Source: Isoptericola halotolerans (GTDB taxonomy: Bacteria > Actinomycetota > Actinomycetes > Actinomycetales > Cellulomonadaceae). From it: 64,000 nucleotides of DNA. The stretch is taken from assembly GCF_013149785.1 (NCBI RefSeq), contig NZ_JABEZU010000004.1, positions 271,930 to 335,929 on the forward strand, written 5' to 3'. Position numbers and translations under genes: made by a program. The notes beneath the pieces are model-generated. The model was given only the letters and a program-made list of their open reading frames with translations, made no database searches and was not told where the DNA came from. The stretch's first letter is position 1; each line of letters starts with the position of its first letter. Shown here one piece after another: positions 1-8,210 of the stretch.

Positions 1-315
1 GTCGGCGGTCCGGCCCAGCTCCCAGGCCGCCGCCTCGAGCAGCTTGTAGACCTCGGAGTCCGAGAACTGCCAGCCGGGGCGCGGCGTGCCGGGGGTGCCG
101 GCGGTGCCGTCAGCGACCCGGTCGAAGTTGGCGAGCCAGCCGAGCCGCTCCATCCAGTCGAGGCAGTGCGCGAGGGTCGCGCGGGCGTTCGTCTCCTGGA
201 GCGCGCCCCAGAATCCGCCGTCCAGCCGCAGCTCGCCGATCCCGACGCCGCGCCGGCTGCCGCCGGGGGCGACCGGGCGAGCCTGCTCGCCGCTGGTGAG
301 GAGGGTGTTCGTCAC
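1..315 (-). CDS. GH127 beta-L-arabinofuranosidase, N-terminal part (runs off the left edge)
   Basis: Reading from a GTG at 315, the 105 visible residues contain the segments GGFWGALQETN and FSDSEVYKLLEAAAWELG. These are typical of the N-terminal end of GH127 enzymes, where an FxDSDVYKWLEAAA block is conserved. Family members cleave terminal beta-L-arabinofuranosyl units inside the cell, and no signal peptide is visible here. The start follows the permease stop by 13 bases, with an AAGGAC Shine-Dalgarno-like stretch, so it is the last visible gene of the LacI-controlled importer operon. The catalytic residues lie outside the window. The family call is good; the exact substrate is inferred. Confidence 0.8.
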   Translation of the reverse strand, partial: MTNTLLTSGEQARPVAPGGSRRGVGIGELRLDGGFWGALQETNARATLAHCLDWMERLGWLANFDRVADGTAGTPGTPRPGWQFSDSEVYKLLEAAAWELGRTAD

Positions 316-328
316 GAAGATGTCCTTG

Positions 329-1147
329 TCAGTCCTTGACGGCACCGGCGGTCACCCCCGCCGCGACGTAGCGCTGGGCGACGACGAGCAGGATGGACGC
401 CGGGATCGAGGCGACGACGGCGGTCGCCATGATCGCGTTCCACTGCGTGGTGTTGTTGCCGATGTAGTTGTAGATGGAGAGCGTGATCGGGATGAGGTCG
501 CCGTTGCGGTTGAGGGTCGAGGCGAAGATGAAGTCCGACCAGGCCCACAGGAACGCGAACAGCGAGACCGTGAGGATCGAGTTGCGGCTCATCGGCAGGA
601 CGATCGCCCGGAAGGTCCGCCAGGCGCCCGCCCCGTCCACCCGGGCGGCCTGCAGCAGCTCGCGCGGGATGCCGGACATGAACGCGGTGAACAGCAGCAC
701 GCCGAACGGCACCGCGATCGTGGAGTCCGCGATGATGAGGCCACCGACGCTGTTGAGCAGCCCGAGGCTGTTGTAGATGGCGTAGAAGCCCATGGCCATG
801 ACGACCGCCGGGATCATCTGCGCCACCAGCAGCAGGAAGTTCAGGGTGCGTCCGCCGCGCAGGTTGAGCAGCGCCAGCGCATAGCCGGCTGGTGCGGCGA
901 TGACGACGGTCAGCACCACGCAGCCCAGCCCGATCAGCAGGCTGGTCCCCAGGGCGGGCAGCTGCTGGGCGAAGACTGCCTCGTACCCCTCGAACGTGGG
1001 GTTCCAGGGGAACCAGTGCGGCGGGGAGGAGCGCAGGTCACGCGTCTCGGTGAACGAGACGTTCACCATCCAGTAGACGGGGAACAGCATCACGAGGGTG
1101 AAGAAGACGCCGAGTGCCGTCTTCCACCAGGCGCGCTGGGTGGTCAT
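329..1147 (-). CDS. carbohydrate ABC transporter permease (MalG type)
   Basis: A 272-residue integral membrane protein with about six hydrophobic segments. It has the EAA loop characteristic of binding-protein-dependent permeases (RELLQAARVDGAGAWRTF, around residue 165), which docks the ATPase. The first segment is followed by YWMVNVSFTETRDL, as in MalG-like sugar permeases. The ATG overlaps the stop of the upstream permease by four bases (ATGA), implying translational coupling. It would form the importer channel with the gene at 1144-2124, fed by the lipoprotein at 2150-3430. No ATP-binding gene is adjacent. Confidence 0.93.
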   Translation of the reverse strand: MTTQRAWWKTALGVFFTLVMLFPVYWMVNVSFTETRDLRSSPPHWFPWNPTFEGYEAVFAQQLPALGTSLLIGLGCVVLTVVIAAPAGYALALLNLRGGRTLNFLLLVAQMIPAVVMAMGFYAIYNSLGLLNSVGGLIIADSTIAVPFGVLLFTAFMSGIPRELLQAARVDGAGAWRTFRAIVLPMSRNSILTVSLFAFLWAWSDFIFASTLNRNGDLIPITLSIYNYIGNNTTQWNAIMATAVVASIPASILLVVAQRYVAAGVTAGAVKD

Positions 1148-2124
1148 GAGGCCTCCTGTCGGCGCTGGAGCTGCAGGTGCAGGAACCCGAAGACGAGCGC
1201 GATGACGATGAGCAGGTTGCCGACCGCGGCCGCGGGCGAGAAGGACGGCATCCCCGTACCGAACGCCTCCCGGTAGGACCAGATGGCGAGCGTCGTCGAG
1301 GCGTCGCCGGGCCCACCGGTGGTCATCACCCAGATGACGTCGACGACCTTGAGCGTGTAGATCAGCCCGAGCAGGATGGTGATGGCCGAGACGGGCCGCA
1401 GCAGCGGGAAGGTGATGCTCCAGAACTGTCGCCAGGGGCCCGCGCCGTCCAGCGAGGACGCCTCGTAGACCTCGCCGGGGATGTTCTGCAGCCCCGAGTA
1501 GAGGATGACGAGGTTGAACGGGATACCGAGCCAGATGTTGGCGATGGTCACCGACAGCAGAGCGGTGTCCGGCGAGGTGAGCCAGTTGATCTGCTCGCCG
1601 CCGAACGCCTGGATCACCGAGTTCACGATGCCGTTGTCGCTGTTGAGCATCCACGCCCAGGTGGAGGCCGAGACGATGAGCGGCAGCAGCCACGGCACGA
1701 GGAACAGGGCACGCAGCACGTTCGACAGCCGGAAGCTCGACCGGAAGAAGACGGCCAGCGCGAGGCCGATCGCGAACTGGAAGACGATCGAGCCGATGGT
1801 GAACAGGGCGGTGTTGACCAGCGCCGTCGTGAACGTCGAGGAGCTGAAGACCTCGGCGTAGTTCTCGAGCCCGACGAACTCGGCGTCCCCCTGGACGAAG
1901 GCGCGGATCGTGTAGTCGTGCAGCGACAGGTCGATGTTGCGCCACAGCGGGTAGGCGTAGAACACCACGAGGTAGGTCAGGAGCGGTGCGGCGAAGCCCA
2001 GGGCCGTCCACTGGCTCGGGTTCAGCGTCCGTCGTCGTCGCCGGCCGTGCGGCACGGCGGGCCGGGTGCCCGCCGCGCCGCGCGGCTCCTCGCGCGACCC
2101 GACGACTGTCGGGGTGCTGCTCAT
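1144..2124 (-). CDS. carbohydrate ABC transporter permease (MalF type)
   Basis: A 326-residue membrane protein with a polar, arginine-rich N-terminal tail of about 35 residues and then about six transmembrane segments. The EAA motif reads VYEASSLDGAGPWRQFW (around residue 220). The motif TTGGPGDASTTL near the C-terminus is typical of MalF/UgpA-type sugar permeases. The start is 25 bases after the binding-protein gene, and the 3' end overlaps the next permease by four bases. It is the second half of the channel of the first sugar importer. Confidence 0.93.
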   Translation of the reverse strand: MSSTPTVVGSREEPRGAAGTRPAVPHGRRRRRTLNPSQWTALGFAAPLLTYLVVFYAYPLWRNIDLSLHDYTIRAFVQGDAEFVGLENYAEVFSSSTFTTALVNTALFTIGSIVFQFAIGLALAVFFRSSFRLSNVLRALFLVPWLLPLIVSASTWAWMLNSDNGIVNSVIQAFGGEQINWLTSPDTALLSVTIANIWLGIPFNLVILYSGLQNIPGEVYEASSLDGAGPWRQFWSITFPLLRPVSAITILLGLIYTLKVVDVIWVMTTGGPGDASTTLAIWSYREAFGTGMPSFSPAAAVGNLLIVIALVFGFLHLQLQRRQEAS

Positions 2125-2149
2125 GGTGCCGTCCTTCGTCGGTGGTGCG

Positions 2150-3430
2150 TCAGCTGCGAGCGGCCTCGGCGTCGGCCTGCGCGGTCTCCAGGGCCTCGGT
2201 CGGCGTGGCAGCGCCGGACAGGGCGTTCTGCACGGCCGTCCACAGGGCCTCGGAGATCTTCGGGTAGTCGGTGCCGAGGTTGTCGCTGGTGCGGCCCTTG
2301 GCGTTCTGCACGGCCTCGACCCACGGCTCGAGGTCGGCGTCCCCAGCGCTCTCGGCGAGCAGCTGCTCCTGGCCCTCCGCCGTCGGCGGGATGTAGTACG
2401 CGAAGGTGTTCGCCGTCTCGACGAAGCCCTCCGGCGTCGTCATGCACTCGACGATCTGGCGGGTGACGTCGTAGCGCGCGGTGTCGGACTGGACCGGCAC
2501 CACGATGAACTCGCCGCCCGTCGGGGCCGGCGCGACGCCGCCGTCCTTGCCCGGGAGCTGGACGATGCCGGTCTCGAACTCGGCCTCCGCGGCGCTGTTG
2601 ACCTGCCAGGTGCCGTTCTCCGCGAACGCGAAGTCGCCGGTGAGGAACTCCTCCCACACGGTGTTCTGGGAGTTGTTGATCACGGAGTTGGGGGCGTAGC
2701 CCTCGTCGAGCCAGCCCGTCCACAGCTCGAGGGCCTCGACGGCCTCGGGGGAGTCGAGCTGGCTCAGGTCCGCGCCGGCGCCCCAGAACCACGGCAGGAA
2801 CTGGAAGGAGCCCTCCTCGGTGCCGATGCCGGCGAAGGTGATGCCGCGGTGGCCCGCGTCGTCGACCTGCGCGAGCGCGGCGGTCAGGGAGTCCCAGTCG
2901 GTGATCGAGGCCGGGTCGACGCCGGCCTCGTCCAGGATCTCGGCGTTGTAGTAGAGCGACAGCGTGTTGGCTCCGATGGGGATGCCGTACGCGTCGCCCT
3001 CGAGGACGCCGGCGTCGAGGAGGTTCGCGTCGATCGCCGAGGTGTCCAGGCCGAACTCGTCCACCGTGGTGAGCATGCCGGTCTCGGCGAGCGTGGACAC
3101 TGCGGGGTTGTCGAGCAGGATGACGTCGGGCGAGGTGCCCTCCTGGGCGGCGAGCAGCGCCTGGTTGGTCAGCGCGGTGGTGTCGTACGCGGTGCGTTCG
3201 ATCGTCACCCCCGCGTCCTCGCCGCACTGCTGCACGCGGCTCTCCCAGTCGGAGGAGCCCTCGTGCTGGGGGTACGGGTCCCACCAGGTGTAGGTGCCGC
3301 CGGCTGCTTCGCCGGTGGACTCGCCGGTGCCGCCGCCGCCGTCGTCGGACGAGCAGGCGGCGAGGACGCCGACGACGGCGAGCGCTGTCGTCGCCGCGAG
3401 CGTGGTGCGGGTGCGCCGGGTGGGGATCAT
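2150..3430 (-). CDS. sugar ABC transporter substrate-binding lipoprotein
   Basis: A 426-residue protein beginning with a lipoprotein signal; the lipobox VLAAC places the anchor cysteine near residue 26. A Gly/Ser/Glu-rich spacer follows, then a family 1 extracellular solute-binding fold with features such as TYTWWDPYPQ, GTSPDVILLDNPA and GIPIGANTLSLYYN. It captures an oligosaccharide outside the membrane and delivers it to the two permeases immediately downstream. The first gene of the operon, it has a palindromic LacI-type operator 28 bases before its start. The ligand cannot be read from sequence; an arabinose-containing oligosaccharide is inferred from the linked GH127. Confidence 0.93.
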   Translation of the reverse strand: MIPTRRTRTTLAATTALAVVGVLAACSSDDGGGGTGESTGEAAGGTYTWWDPYPQHEGSSDWESRVQQCGEDAGVTIERTAYDTTALTNQALLAAQEGTSPDVILLDNPAVSTLAETGMLTTVDEFGLDTSAIDANLLDAGVLEGDAYGIPIGANTLSLYYNAEILDEAGVDPASITDWDSLTAALAQVDDAGHRGITFAGIGTEEGSFQFLPWFWGAGADLSQLDSPEAVEALELWTGWLDEGYAPNSVINNSQNTVWEEFLTGDFAFAENGTWQVNSAAEAEFETGIVQLPGKDGGVAPAPTGGEFIVVPVQSDTARYDVTRQIVECMTTPEGFVETANTFAYYIPPTAEGQEQLLAESAGDADLEPWVEAVQNAKGRTSDNLGTDYPKISEALWTAVQNALSGAATPTEALETAQADAEAARS

Positions 3431-3457
3431 GTGTTCCTCCTTGAACGGATATGACTG

Positions 3458-3471
3458 TCGAACCGGTTCGA
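3458..3471. promoter_or_regulatory. LacI-family operator upstream of the importer operon
   Basis: A perfect 14-bp palindrome, TCGAACCGGTTCGA, with the central CG typical of LacI-family sites. It lies between the regulator gene and the binding-protein gene, 28 bases before the latter's start. The same 12-bp core recurs at 4566-4577. The regulator is inferred to be the adjacent LacI protein. Confidence 0.8.
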
Positions 3472-3512
3472 AACGTGTCGTGCGAGAAGCACCGACGGGT
3501 CGGTGCGCGGAA

Positions 3513-4535
3513 TCAGTCCCCTCGCGGGGCGGCCGTGCTGCCCCGGTCGATCAGCTCGGGCGAGACGAACCGCACCAGGTGCGGCTCGTCGGGTCCCGCC
3601 TGACCCTCGATGCGGCGCACGAGCTCGCGCACGGCCATGCGGCCGAGACGGTCGGGTGCGCTCTCGATCGAGGAGTACGGCAGGGAGAACGTGCGGGCGA
3701 ACTCGTCCGAGTAGCGCCCGACGACGGACAGGTCGGCCGGCGCGGAGAGCTTGCGGTCGTGCAGCACGGTCGGCAGCGCCGCCGCGGCGGCCTCGTTGTT
3801 GATGAGCAGGCCCGTGGCGCGGGGATGGGCGTCCAGCAGCGCGTGCAGGTCGCGGCCGACGTCGGGCTGGTGCGCCGCGCCGAACGCGGCGTGCAGGGTG
3901 ATGCCCCGGGCGCGCGCGGCCTCGACGGCGGCGTTCTGCAGCCGCCAGACGTAGGCGCCGCCGCGCTCGACGACGTGCTCCGGCTGCGACACGAGGACCA
4001 GCTCACGGTGGCCGAGGCGGTGCAGGTGCTCCACCATCGTGCGGCCGGCGTCCTCGAAGTCGAGGTCGAAGACGTCCACGCCGGTGCAGTCCGCGGGCAG
4101 CCCGACGAGCGCACCCGGCTGCGGGGCGTCGCGCAGGATGGGCAGGCGGTCGTCGTGCTCGGCCACGTTGAGCAGCACGATGCCGTCGACCATGCGCGAG
4201 TCGGTCATGCGGCGCAGTGCGTTCCGGCCGTCGGCCTCGGTGGACAGCAGGATGTCGTAGCCGAGCTCGCGGGCGGTGTTCGAGACCCCGAGCATGTACT
4301 GCAGCATCGCGGGGGCGAACTCGTCCTCGAGGAACTGGGCGAGCAGACCGATCACGCGGGTCTGCGAGGTGGCGAGGGCCCGCGCACCGGCGTTCGGGGT
4401 GTAGCCGAGCTCGCGGACGGCGTCCTCGACGCGGCGACGGACGTCGACGGAGATCGTGCGCTTGCCGGACAGCGCGTAGGACGCCGTGCTGCGCGAGACC
4501 CCCGCGACGCGGGCGACGTCCCCGATGGTGGCCAC
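3513..4535 (-). CDS. LacI-family transcriptional regulator
   Basis: A 340-residue regulator. The N-terminal helix-turn-helix (residues 2-22, IGDVARVAGVSRSTASYALS) and the hinge-proximal segment ELGYTPNAGARALA are classic LacI features. The remainder is a periplasmic-binding-like sensor domain. It lies upstream of and in the same direction as the importer operon, and matching CGAACCGGTTCG palindromes sit in front of both. This suggests autoregulation and repression of importer plus GH127, relieved by a sugar ligand. The target assignment is inferred from the paired sites. Confidence 0.93.
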   Translation of the reverse strand: MATIGDVARVAGVSRSTASYALSGKRTISVDVRRRVEDAVRELGYTPNAGARALATSQTRVIGLLAQFLEDEFAPAMLQYMLGVSNTARELGYDILLSTEADGRNALRRMTDSRMVDGIVLLNVAEHDDRLPILRDAPQPGALVGLPADCTGVDVFDLDFEDAGRTMVEHLHRLGHRELVLVSQPEHVVERGGAYVWRLQNAAVEAARARGITLHAAFGAAHQPDVGRDLHALLDAHPRATGLLINNEAAAAALPTVLHDRKLSAPADLSVVGRYSDEFARTFSLPYSSIESAPDRLGRMAVRELVRRIEGQAGPDEPHLVRFVSPELIDRGSTAAPRGD

Positions 4536-4565
4536 CGTGCCTCCTCGATCTCCGTTGAACTCTTG

Positions 4566-4577
4566 CGAACCGGTTCG
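4566..4577. promoter_or_regulatory. LacI-family operator upstream of the regulator gene
   Basis: CGAACCGGTTCG, identical to the core of the site at 3459-3470. It lies 30 bases upstream of the LacI gene start, a position suited to autorepression. Confidence 0.78.
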
Positions 4578-4652
4578 ACACTAACCTACGTGTTCCAGGT
4601 CACGCAAGGGGCGTGACACGACCGTGATCCAGCCGTTTTCCGCGGCAATCAT

Positions 4653-4664
4653 CGAACCGATTCG
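4653..4664. promoter_or_regulatory. degenerate third copy of the LacI operator
   Basis: CGAACCGATTCG differs from the two perfect operators at one base. It lies 87 bp (eight helical turns) from the copy at 4566-4577, so it could be an auxiliary site for looping. No gene starts nearby other than the regulator. Confidence 0.55.
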
Positions 4665-4800
4665 CCTCTTTCAACGGACTCCGGCCTGACGAGCATGCGC
4701 CAGCGCGTCCGAGGGGTCGGCGGTCACGTCGAGGTGCAGAGCAGTACGCGCGTCCCGGCGATCGCCCCGGGGGCGCGAGCGCCACGCAGGAGGCCGACCG

Positions 4801-4908
4801 ATGATCCGGCTCCTGATCGTCGACGACCACCCGATCGTCAGGGGCGGTCTGCGGGACACCTTCGCGGACGTCGAGGACGCCGTCGTGGTCGGGGAGGCCG
4901 CCTGCTGA
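4801..4908 (+). pseudogene. truncated NarL-type response regulator, receiver-domain start only
   Basis: An ATG opens a 35-residue ORF beginning MIRLLIVDDHPIVRGGLRD, the unmistakable first beta strand and acidic pocket of a NarL/LuxR-type receiver domain. It continues to VVVGEAAC and then stops at 4908. The phosphorylation aspartate and DNA-binding domain are absent, and no continuation is visible downstream in any frame. No partner kinase is nearby. The flanks at 4665-4800 and 4909-5055 hold no recognisable gene. It reads as the remnant of a deleted regulator gene. Confidence 0.75.
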
Positions 4909-5055
4909 CGTGACGCCCCGGCCCTTGTCGGGCTGGTGCCTGGCACGCCTCGGTTCACCTGTCGCGGCACCTGTCCGAGAGGGCCTTGACCCCGACGCGA
5001 CGTCATGGTTTGTACTCGGCTGAGTTGATCGACGGCTCAGAGAGGGAGAAGGACC

Positions 5056-5982
5056 ATGACAGCTCCAGCACCGACATCACAGGCACCGAGGCTCGTCCCG
5101 CCGGGGGTGGAGTACCACCGGGTGCTGGCGGGAGAGAAGCGACGCATCGGCCGCGGCATCCTCGCCATCGCCCTGCTGTTCATCGGCATGTTCGGCGCGA
5201 CCGCGTTGCTGAGCATCGTCGCCTCGTGGGCCGACGGGCTCCTGCGATCCGGAGGAGAGCCGGGCTCGATGTACACCTCGCCCGTGCTGCTCGCCTCGGG
5301 CCTGATCGGGGTCGCCCTGCTCATCCCGTTCAGCATGATCATCCAGCGCTGGCTCTACGGGGTGTCGCCCGCGTCGCTCCACTCGGTCGAGAGCCGCTTC
5401 CGTTTCGACCTGTTCGGGCGTGCGCTGGTGCTGATCGTGCCGCTCCTCGCGGTCGCGCTCTCCGTCACCGAGTTCGTGGAACCCGCCGGAACCGGCGTGT
5501 GGGACCGCCAGGACATCATCGGGGTGTTCCTCGTCGTCGTGCTCCTGGTGCCGCTCCAGGCCGCGGGTGAGGAGTACGGCCTCCGCGGGCTCGTCTTCCG
5601 CGTCGCGGGCAGCTGGGCTCGCGGTCGCACGGCGTCGCTCGTCATCGGCATCGCGATGTCTGCGCTGGTGTTCGCCGTGCTGCACCTCGCAGCCGACCCC
5701 TGGTGGAACGTCCTCTACGTCGTCGTGTCCGTCGCCACGGCACTCGTCACGTGGCGCACCGGAGGGATCGAGATCGCTGTCGTCATCCACAGCGTGTTCA
5801 ACGTCCTCTACTTCAGCCTCGGGCTCGTGCCGCACGCCGACCTCGCCGACCGGTTCGACCGGTCCGTGGGTGCGATGACCCCGGCGCTGTTCGTGCCCGT
5901 GACCCTCGCCCTCGCCATCATCGTCGCGGTGGTCTGGGTTCGTACCCGGCGGTCAGGCCCGGTGACCACGCCGTCGACCTGA
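5056..5982 (+). CDS. CPBP-family intramembrane glutamic protease
   Basis: A 308-residue polytopic membrane protein with about eight hydrophobic segments. The CPBP (Abi) signatures are all visible: EEYGLRG with E172, E173 and R177; a histidine in VLHLAAD (H210); and HSVFN (H245, N249). Members are membrane proteases of the CaaX-prenyl-endopeptidase-like class. Bacterial roles range from bacteriocin self-immunity to signalling, and the substrate here is unknown. The start is preceded by GAGAAGGA. The gene stands alone and is followed directly by a strong hairpin terminator. Confidence 0.88.
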   Translation: MTAPAPTSQAPRLVPPGVEYHRVLAGEKRRIGRGILAIALLFIGMFGATALLSIVASWADGLLRSGGEPGSMYTSPVLLASGLIGVALLIPFSMIIQRWLYGVSPASLHSVESRFRFDLFGRALVLIVPLLAVALSVTEFVEPAGTGVWDRQDIIGVFLVVVLLVPLQAAGEEYGLRGLVFRVAGSWARGRTASLVIGIAMSALVFAVLHLAADPWWNVLYVVVSVATALVTWRTGGIEIAVVIHSVFNVLYFSLGLVPHADLADRFDRSVGAMTPALFVPVTLALAIIVAVVWVRTRRSGPVTTPST

Positions 5983-5989
5983 GTGGTGT

Positions 5990-6021
5990 CGCTGCGCGAG
6001 GGGTCCTCCCCTCGCGCAGCG
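5990..6021 (+). terminator. hairpin terminator after the CPBP gene
   Basis: A 14-bp perfect stem (arm CGCTGCGCGAGGGG) with a TCCT loop begins eight bases after the stop codon. There is no T-run, as is common in high-GC actinobacteria. Confidence 0.75.
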
Positions 6022-6059
6022 GGACCGCCTCTGTCGGTCCCGTCCGGCAGGCTGTGCCC

Positions 6060-6668
6060 ATGACCCAGGAGACGACGCCGGCCATCGTCGGACGCTGCTT
6101 CGGCGACGGCGACCCGCTCTACGCCGCGTACCACGACACGGAGTGGGGCCACCCCGTGCACGGCGAGGCCGAGCTCCTCGAACGGATCGCCCTGGAGGGC
6201 TTCCAGTCCGGGCTGTCCTGGCTGACCATCCTGCGCAAGCGCGACGCGTTCCGGGAGGTGTTCCACGGCTTCGCGCCCGAGCGGGTGGCGGCGATGACGC
6301 CCGACGACGTCGAGCGGCTCCTGGGCGACGCCCGCATCGTGCGCAACCGCGCCAAGGTCGAGGCCACCGTCTCCAACGGCCGCGCCGTCCTGGCTCTGCA
6401 CGAGTCCGGCCGCACACTCGACGAGCTGTTCTGGTCCTTCGCTCCCCCGCCCCGGACAGAACGGCTCGCCACCTGGCAGGACGTCCCGGCGGCCACCGAC
6501 GAGTCGAAGGCGCTGGCCAAGGCCCTCAAGAAGGAGGGCTTCCGGTTCTTCGGGCCGACGACGGCGTACGCGGCCATGCAGGCGTGCGGGCTGGTCGACG
6601 ACCACCTCGCCACGTGCCCGACGGTCACCGGCGCGAGCCCGTCCGCGCCCGAGGGCCGGACGCTCTGA
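6060..6668 (+). CDS. tag: DNA-3-methyladenine glycosylase I
   Basis: A 202-residue Tag-family protein. It starts with GRCFGDGDPLYAAYHDTEWG, then EGFQSGLSWLTILRKRDAFREVF, both diagnostic blocks of the family. C-terminal His and Cys residues (DDHLATC) match the family's zinc-binding set together with the N-terminal Cys and His. The enzyme excises 3-methyladenine from alkylated DNA to start base-excision repair. A 4-residue FGPT segment and the ACGLVDDH block complete the fold. It is transcribed alone, and convergent with the TetR gene that follows. Confidence 0.95.
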   Translation: MTQETTPAIVGRCFGDGDPLYAAYHDTEWGHPVHGEAELLERIALEGFQSGLSWLTILRKRDAFREVFHGFAPERVAAMTPDDVERLLGDARIVRNRAKVEATVSNGRAVLALHESGRTLDELFWSFAPPPRTERLATWQDVPAATDESKALAKALKKEGFRFFGPTTAYAAMQACGLVDDHLATCPTVTGASPSAPEGRTL

Positions 6669-6678
6669 GCCGGCGGGG

Positions 6679-7329
6679 CTAAGCCGTCGCCGAAGGAGTC
6701 GAGCCCGCGGGCGCGGCATAGCGTGCGGCGATCGTGCGAGCGGCCTCGTCGACGGCGCGGAGCTGCTCGTCGTCGGTGATCGTCCAGGTCCCGTGCACGA
6801 GGCGCGGCCAGAAGATCGCGGACGCGATCATGCCGAGAAACTGGGCCGACGCAGTGTCCAGGTCCTCGATCCTGGCGGATCCCGCCTCGTGCTCCGCTCG
6901 GAGATAGCGTCCGAGGGCCGCGAGCACGGGCAACGTGCCGAAGTCGAAGGTGCGCTCACGCAGCTCGGGGAATCGTGGCGACTCGGCGATGACCACCCGC
7001 ATCAGGGCGACCATGCGGGGGCGGGTCAACAGCTCCGCATACGCGCGACCCAGCGCCACCAGGCCTGCGTGGAGGTCCCCCGTCCGAGGGTCCGCGACCT
7101 CGGCGTCGGGCGGCCCGCCCGCTGTGAGCACCGTCGCCTCGAACAGCTCGGCCTTCGTCGGAAACTGCTTGAACAGGGTCGCCTTGGAGACGCCCGCGTC
7201 CTGGGCGACGCGTGCCAGCGACGTGCGGTCGTACCCGGACTCGAGGAACAGTCGCACCGCCGCGTCGAGGATCGCCGCGCGGTTCGTCGCGGCGACATCG
7301 CGGTGGTACGAGGGGAGCGGACGTGTCAC
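6679..7329 (-). CDS. TetR/AcrR-family transcriptional regulator
   Basis: A 216-residue regulator. The N-terminal HTH is clear (residues 17-63: AAILDAAVRLFLESGYDRTS, then VAQDAGVSKATLFKQFPTKAEL). The C-terminal ligand domain resembles the TetR_C_7/AefR-like type (LMRVVIAESPRFPELRERTF). Its target is not obvious. The divergent neighbour is the DHFR-like reductase at 7659-8210, about 330 bases away with its own promoter. A GTG start is used and no strong Shine-Dalgarno is visible. Confidence 0.9.
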   Translation of the reverse strand: MTRPLPSYHRDVAATNRAAILDAAVRLFLESGYDRTSLARVAQDAGVSKATLFKQFPTKAELFEATVLTAGGPPDAEVADPRTGDLHAGLVALGRAYAELLTRPRMVALMRVVIAESPRFPELRERTFDFGTLPVLAALGRYLRAEHEAGSARIEDLDTASAQFLGMIASAIFWPRLVHGTWTITDDEQLRAVDEAARTIAARYAAPAGSTPSATA

Positions 7330-7583
7330 TCGCCCAGTATGTCGACTCAGTAGTCACGAATCAGGATGAAGCGTTCAGCGGTTCCACGCAGTTGAGGTGA
7401 GTGATCTGGCACTGCGGGCCTCATCGGCCTCATGTGGGGTCTCGATGAAGACCCTGGGACGCGACGACCGCCCCGATGGGCCACGACCAGTGCCGGCGAC
7501 GTCATCGCCAGGCTGGAGGCCGGCCGGCGTGCGGCGCGCAAGGCGTTACGCCCAGCACCCCAGCGGTCCTGGAGGCGAGTCGG
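7330..7583. other. intergenic, no gene recognised
   Basis: About 250 bases between the TetR start and the promoter of the reductase gene. Open frames here show no family signature and irregular codon bias. I see nothing that I can name. Confidence 0.5.
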
Positions 7584-7612
7584 TTGACTCACCTCATGGC
7601 AACCGGTACTTT
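7584..7612 (+). promoter_or_regulatory. sigma70-type promoter for the DHFR-like gene
   Basis: A -35 TTGACT (7584-7589) and a -10 TACTTT (7607-7612) are separated by exactly 17 bases. This predicts transcription start near 7619, about 40 bases before the reductase start. Confidence 0.65.
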
Positions 7613-7646
7613 CGGTAGAGGCAAGTCGCCTGACTCACCTCTACCG
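7613..7646 (+). promoter_or_regulatory. inverted repeat at the predicted transcription start
   Basis: The 9-bp arms CGGTAGAGG and CCTCTACCG flank a 16-base spacer. The left arm covers the predicted start point and the right arm abuts the GGAGGAG ribosome site at 7647-7653. The sequence GACTCACCT also occurs twice, at 7586 and 7632. This suits a repressor operator or a 5'-UTR hairpin; the partner is unknown. Confidence 0.5.
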
Positions 7647-7658
7647 GAGGAGCAGATC

Positions 7659-8210
7659 ATGGCCCGAGTGATCGTCCACGCAACGATGACCGTCGACGGG
7701 TTCATCGCGGACGCGGACGGCGGGGTCGACTGGATGTTCGGCCGACCCTCTGCTCCCGAGGACGACGACGTCGTCGAGAAGGTCGTCCGCCGCATCGGGG
7801 CCGTCGTCGGAGGAGCGAACACGACGCAGACCATCGTCGACGGCGAGATCCCCTACGGCGGCATGCTGAAGGTGCCGGTGTACCTCATGACCCGCACCGC
7901 GCACGAGCCGATCGAGCGGGACGGCATCACCTACACCTTCGTGGTCGACGACGTCGCGCGGGCGGTCGAGTCGGCCAAGCAGGCGGCGGGCGACAAGTGG
8001 GTCAGCCTGCTCGGAGGAAGCATCTCGCGGCAGTGCCTCCGGCTCGGACTCGTCGACGAGCTCCACCTCGACGTCGCACCGTTCCTGCTCGGTGAGGGCA
8101 TCTCGCTCTTCGCCGGTCTGGGTCAGCGCATCGAGCTGGAACGCCTCGAGACGTCGGCCTTCGCGAGCGAGACCCACCTTCGCTACCGCGTCCTTCGCTC
8201 GGTGTACTGA
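7659..8210 (+). CDS. dihydrofolate-reductase-family (RibD C-terminal-like) protein
   Basis: A 183-residue protein beginning with ATMTVDGFIADADGGVDWMF, the N-terminal signature of the DHFR/RibD_C superfamily. It ends with SLLGGSISRQCLRLGLVDELHLDVAPFLLG, the nucleotide-binding and C-terminal signature. Relatives are NADPH-dependent reductases of pterin or pyrimidine-like substrates, and many remain uncharacterised; the substrate here is unknown. The ATG at 7659 follows GGAGGAG by five bases, so the longer open frame upstream is not used. Its 3' end overlaps the transposase relic on the other strand. Confidence 0.85.
   Translation: MARVIVHATMTVDGFIADADGGVDWMFGRPSAPEDDDVVEKVVRRIGAVVGGANTTQTIVDGEIPYGGMLKVPVYLMTRTAHEPIERDGITYTFVVDDVARAVESAKQAAGDKWVSLLGGSISRQCLRLGLVDELHLDVAPFLLGEGISLFAGLGQRIELERLETSAFASETHLRYRVLRSVY

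Noticed and set aside
329-2011. A 560-codon fusion frame spanning both permeases of the first importer
   Set aside because: Its first half is a wrong-frame translation of the first permease; the ATG at 1147 with ATGA overlap defines the true gene.
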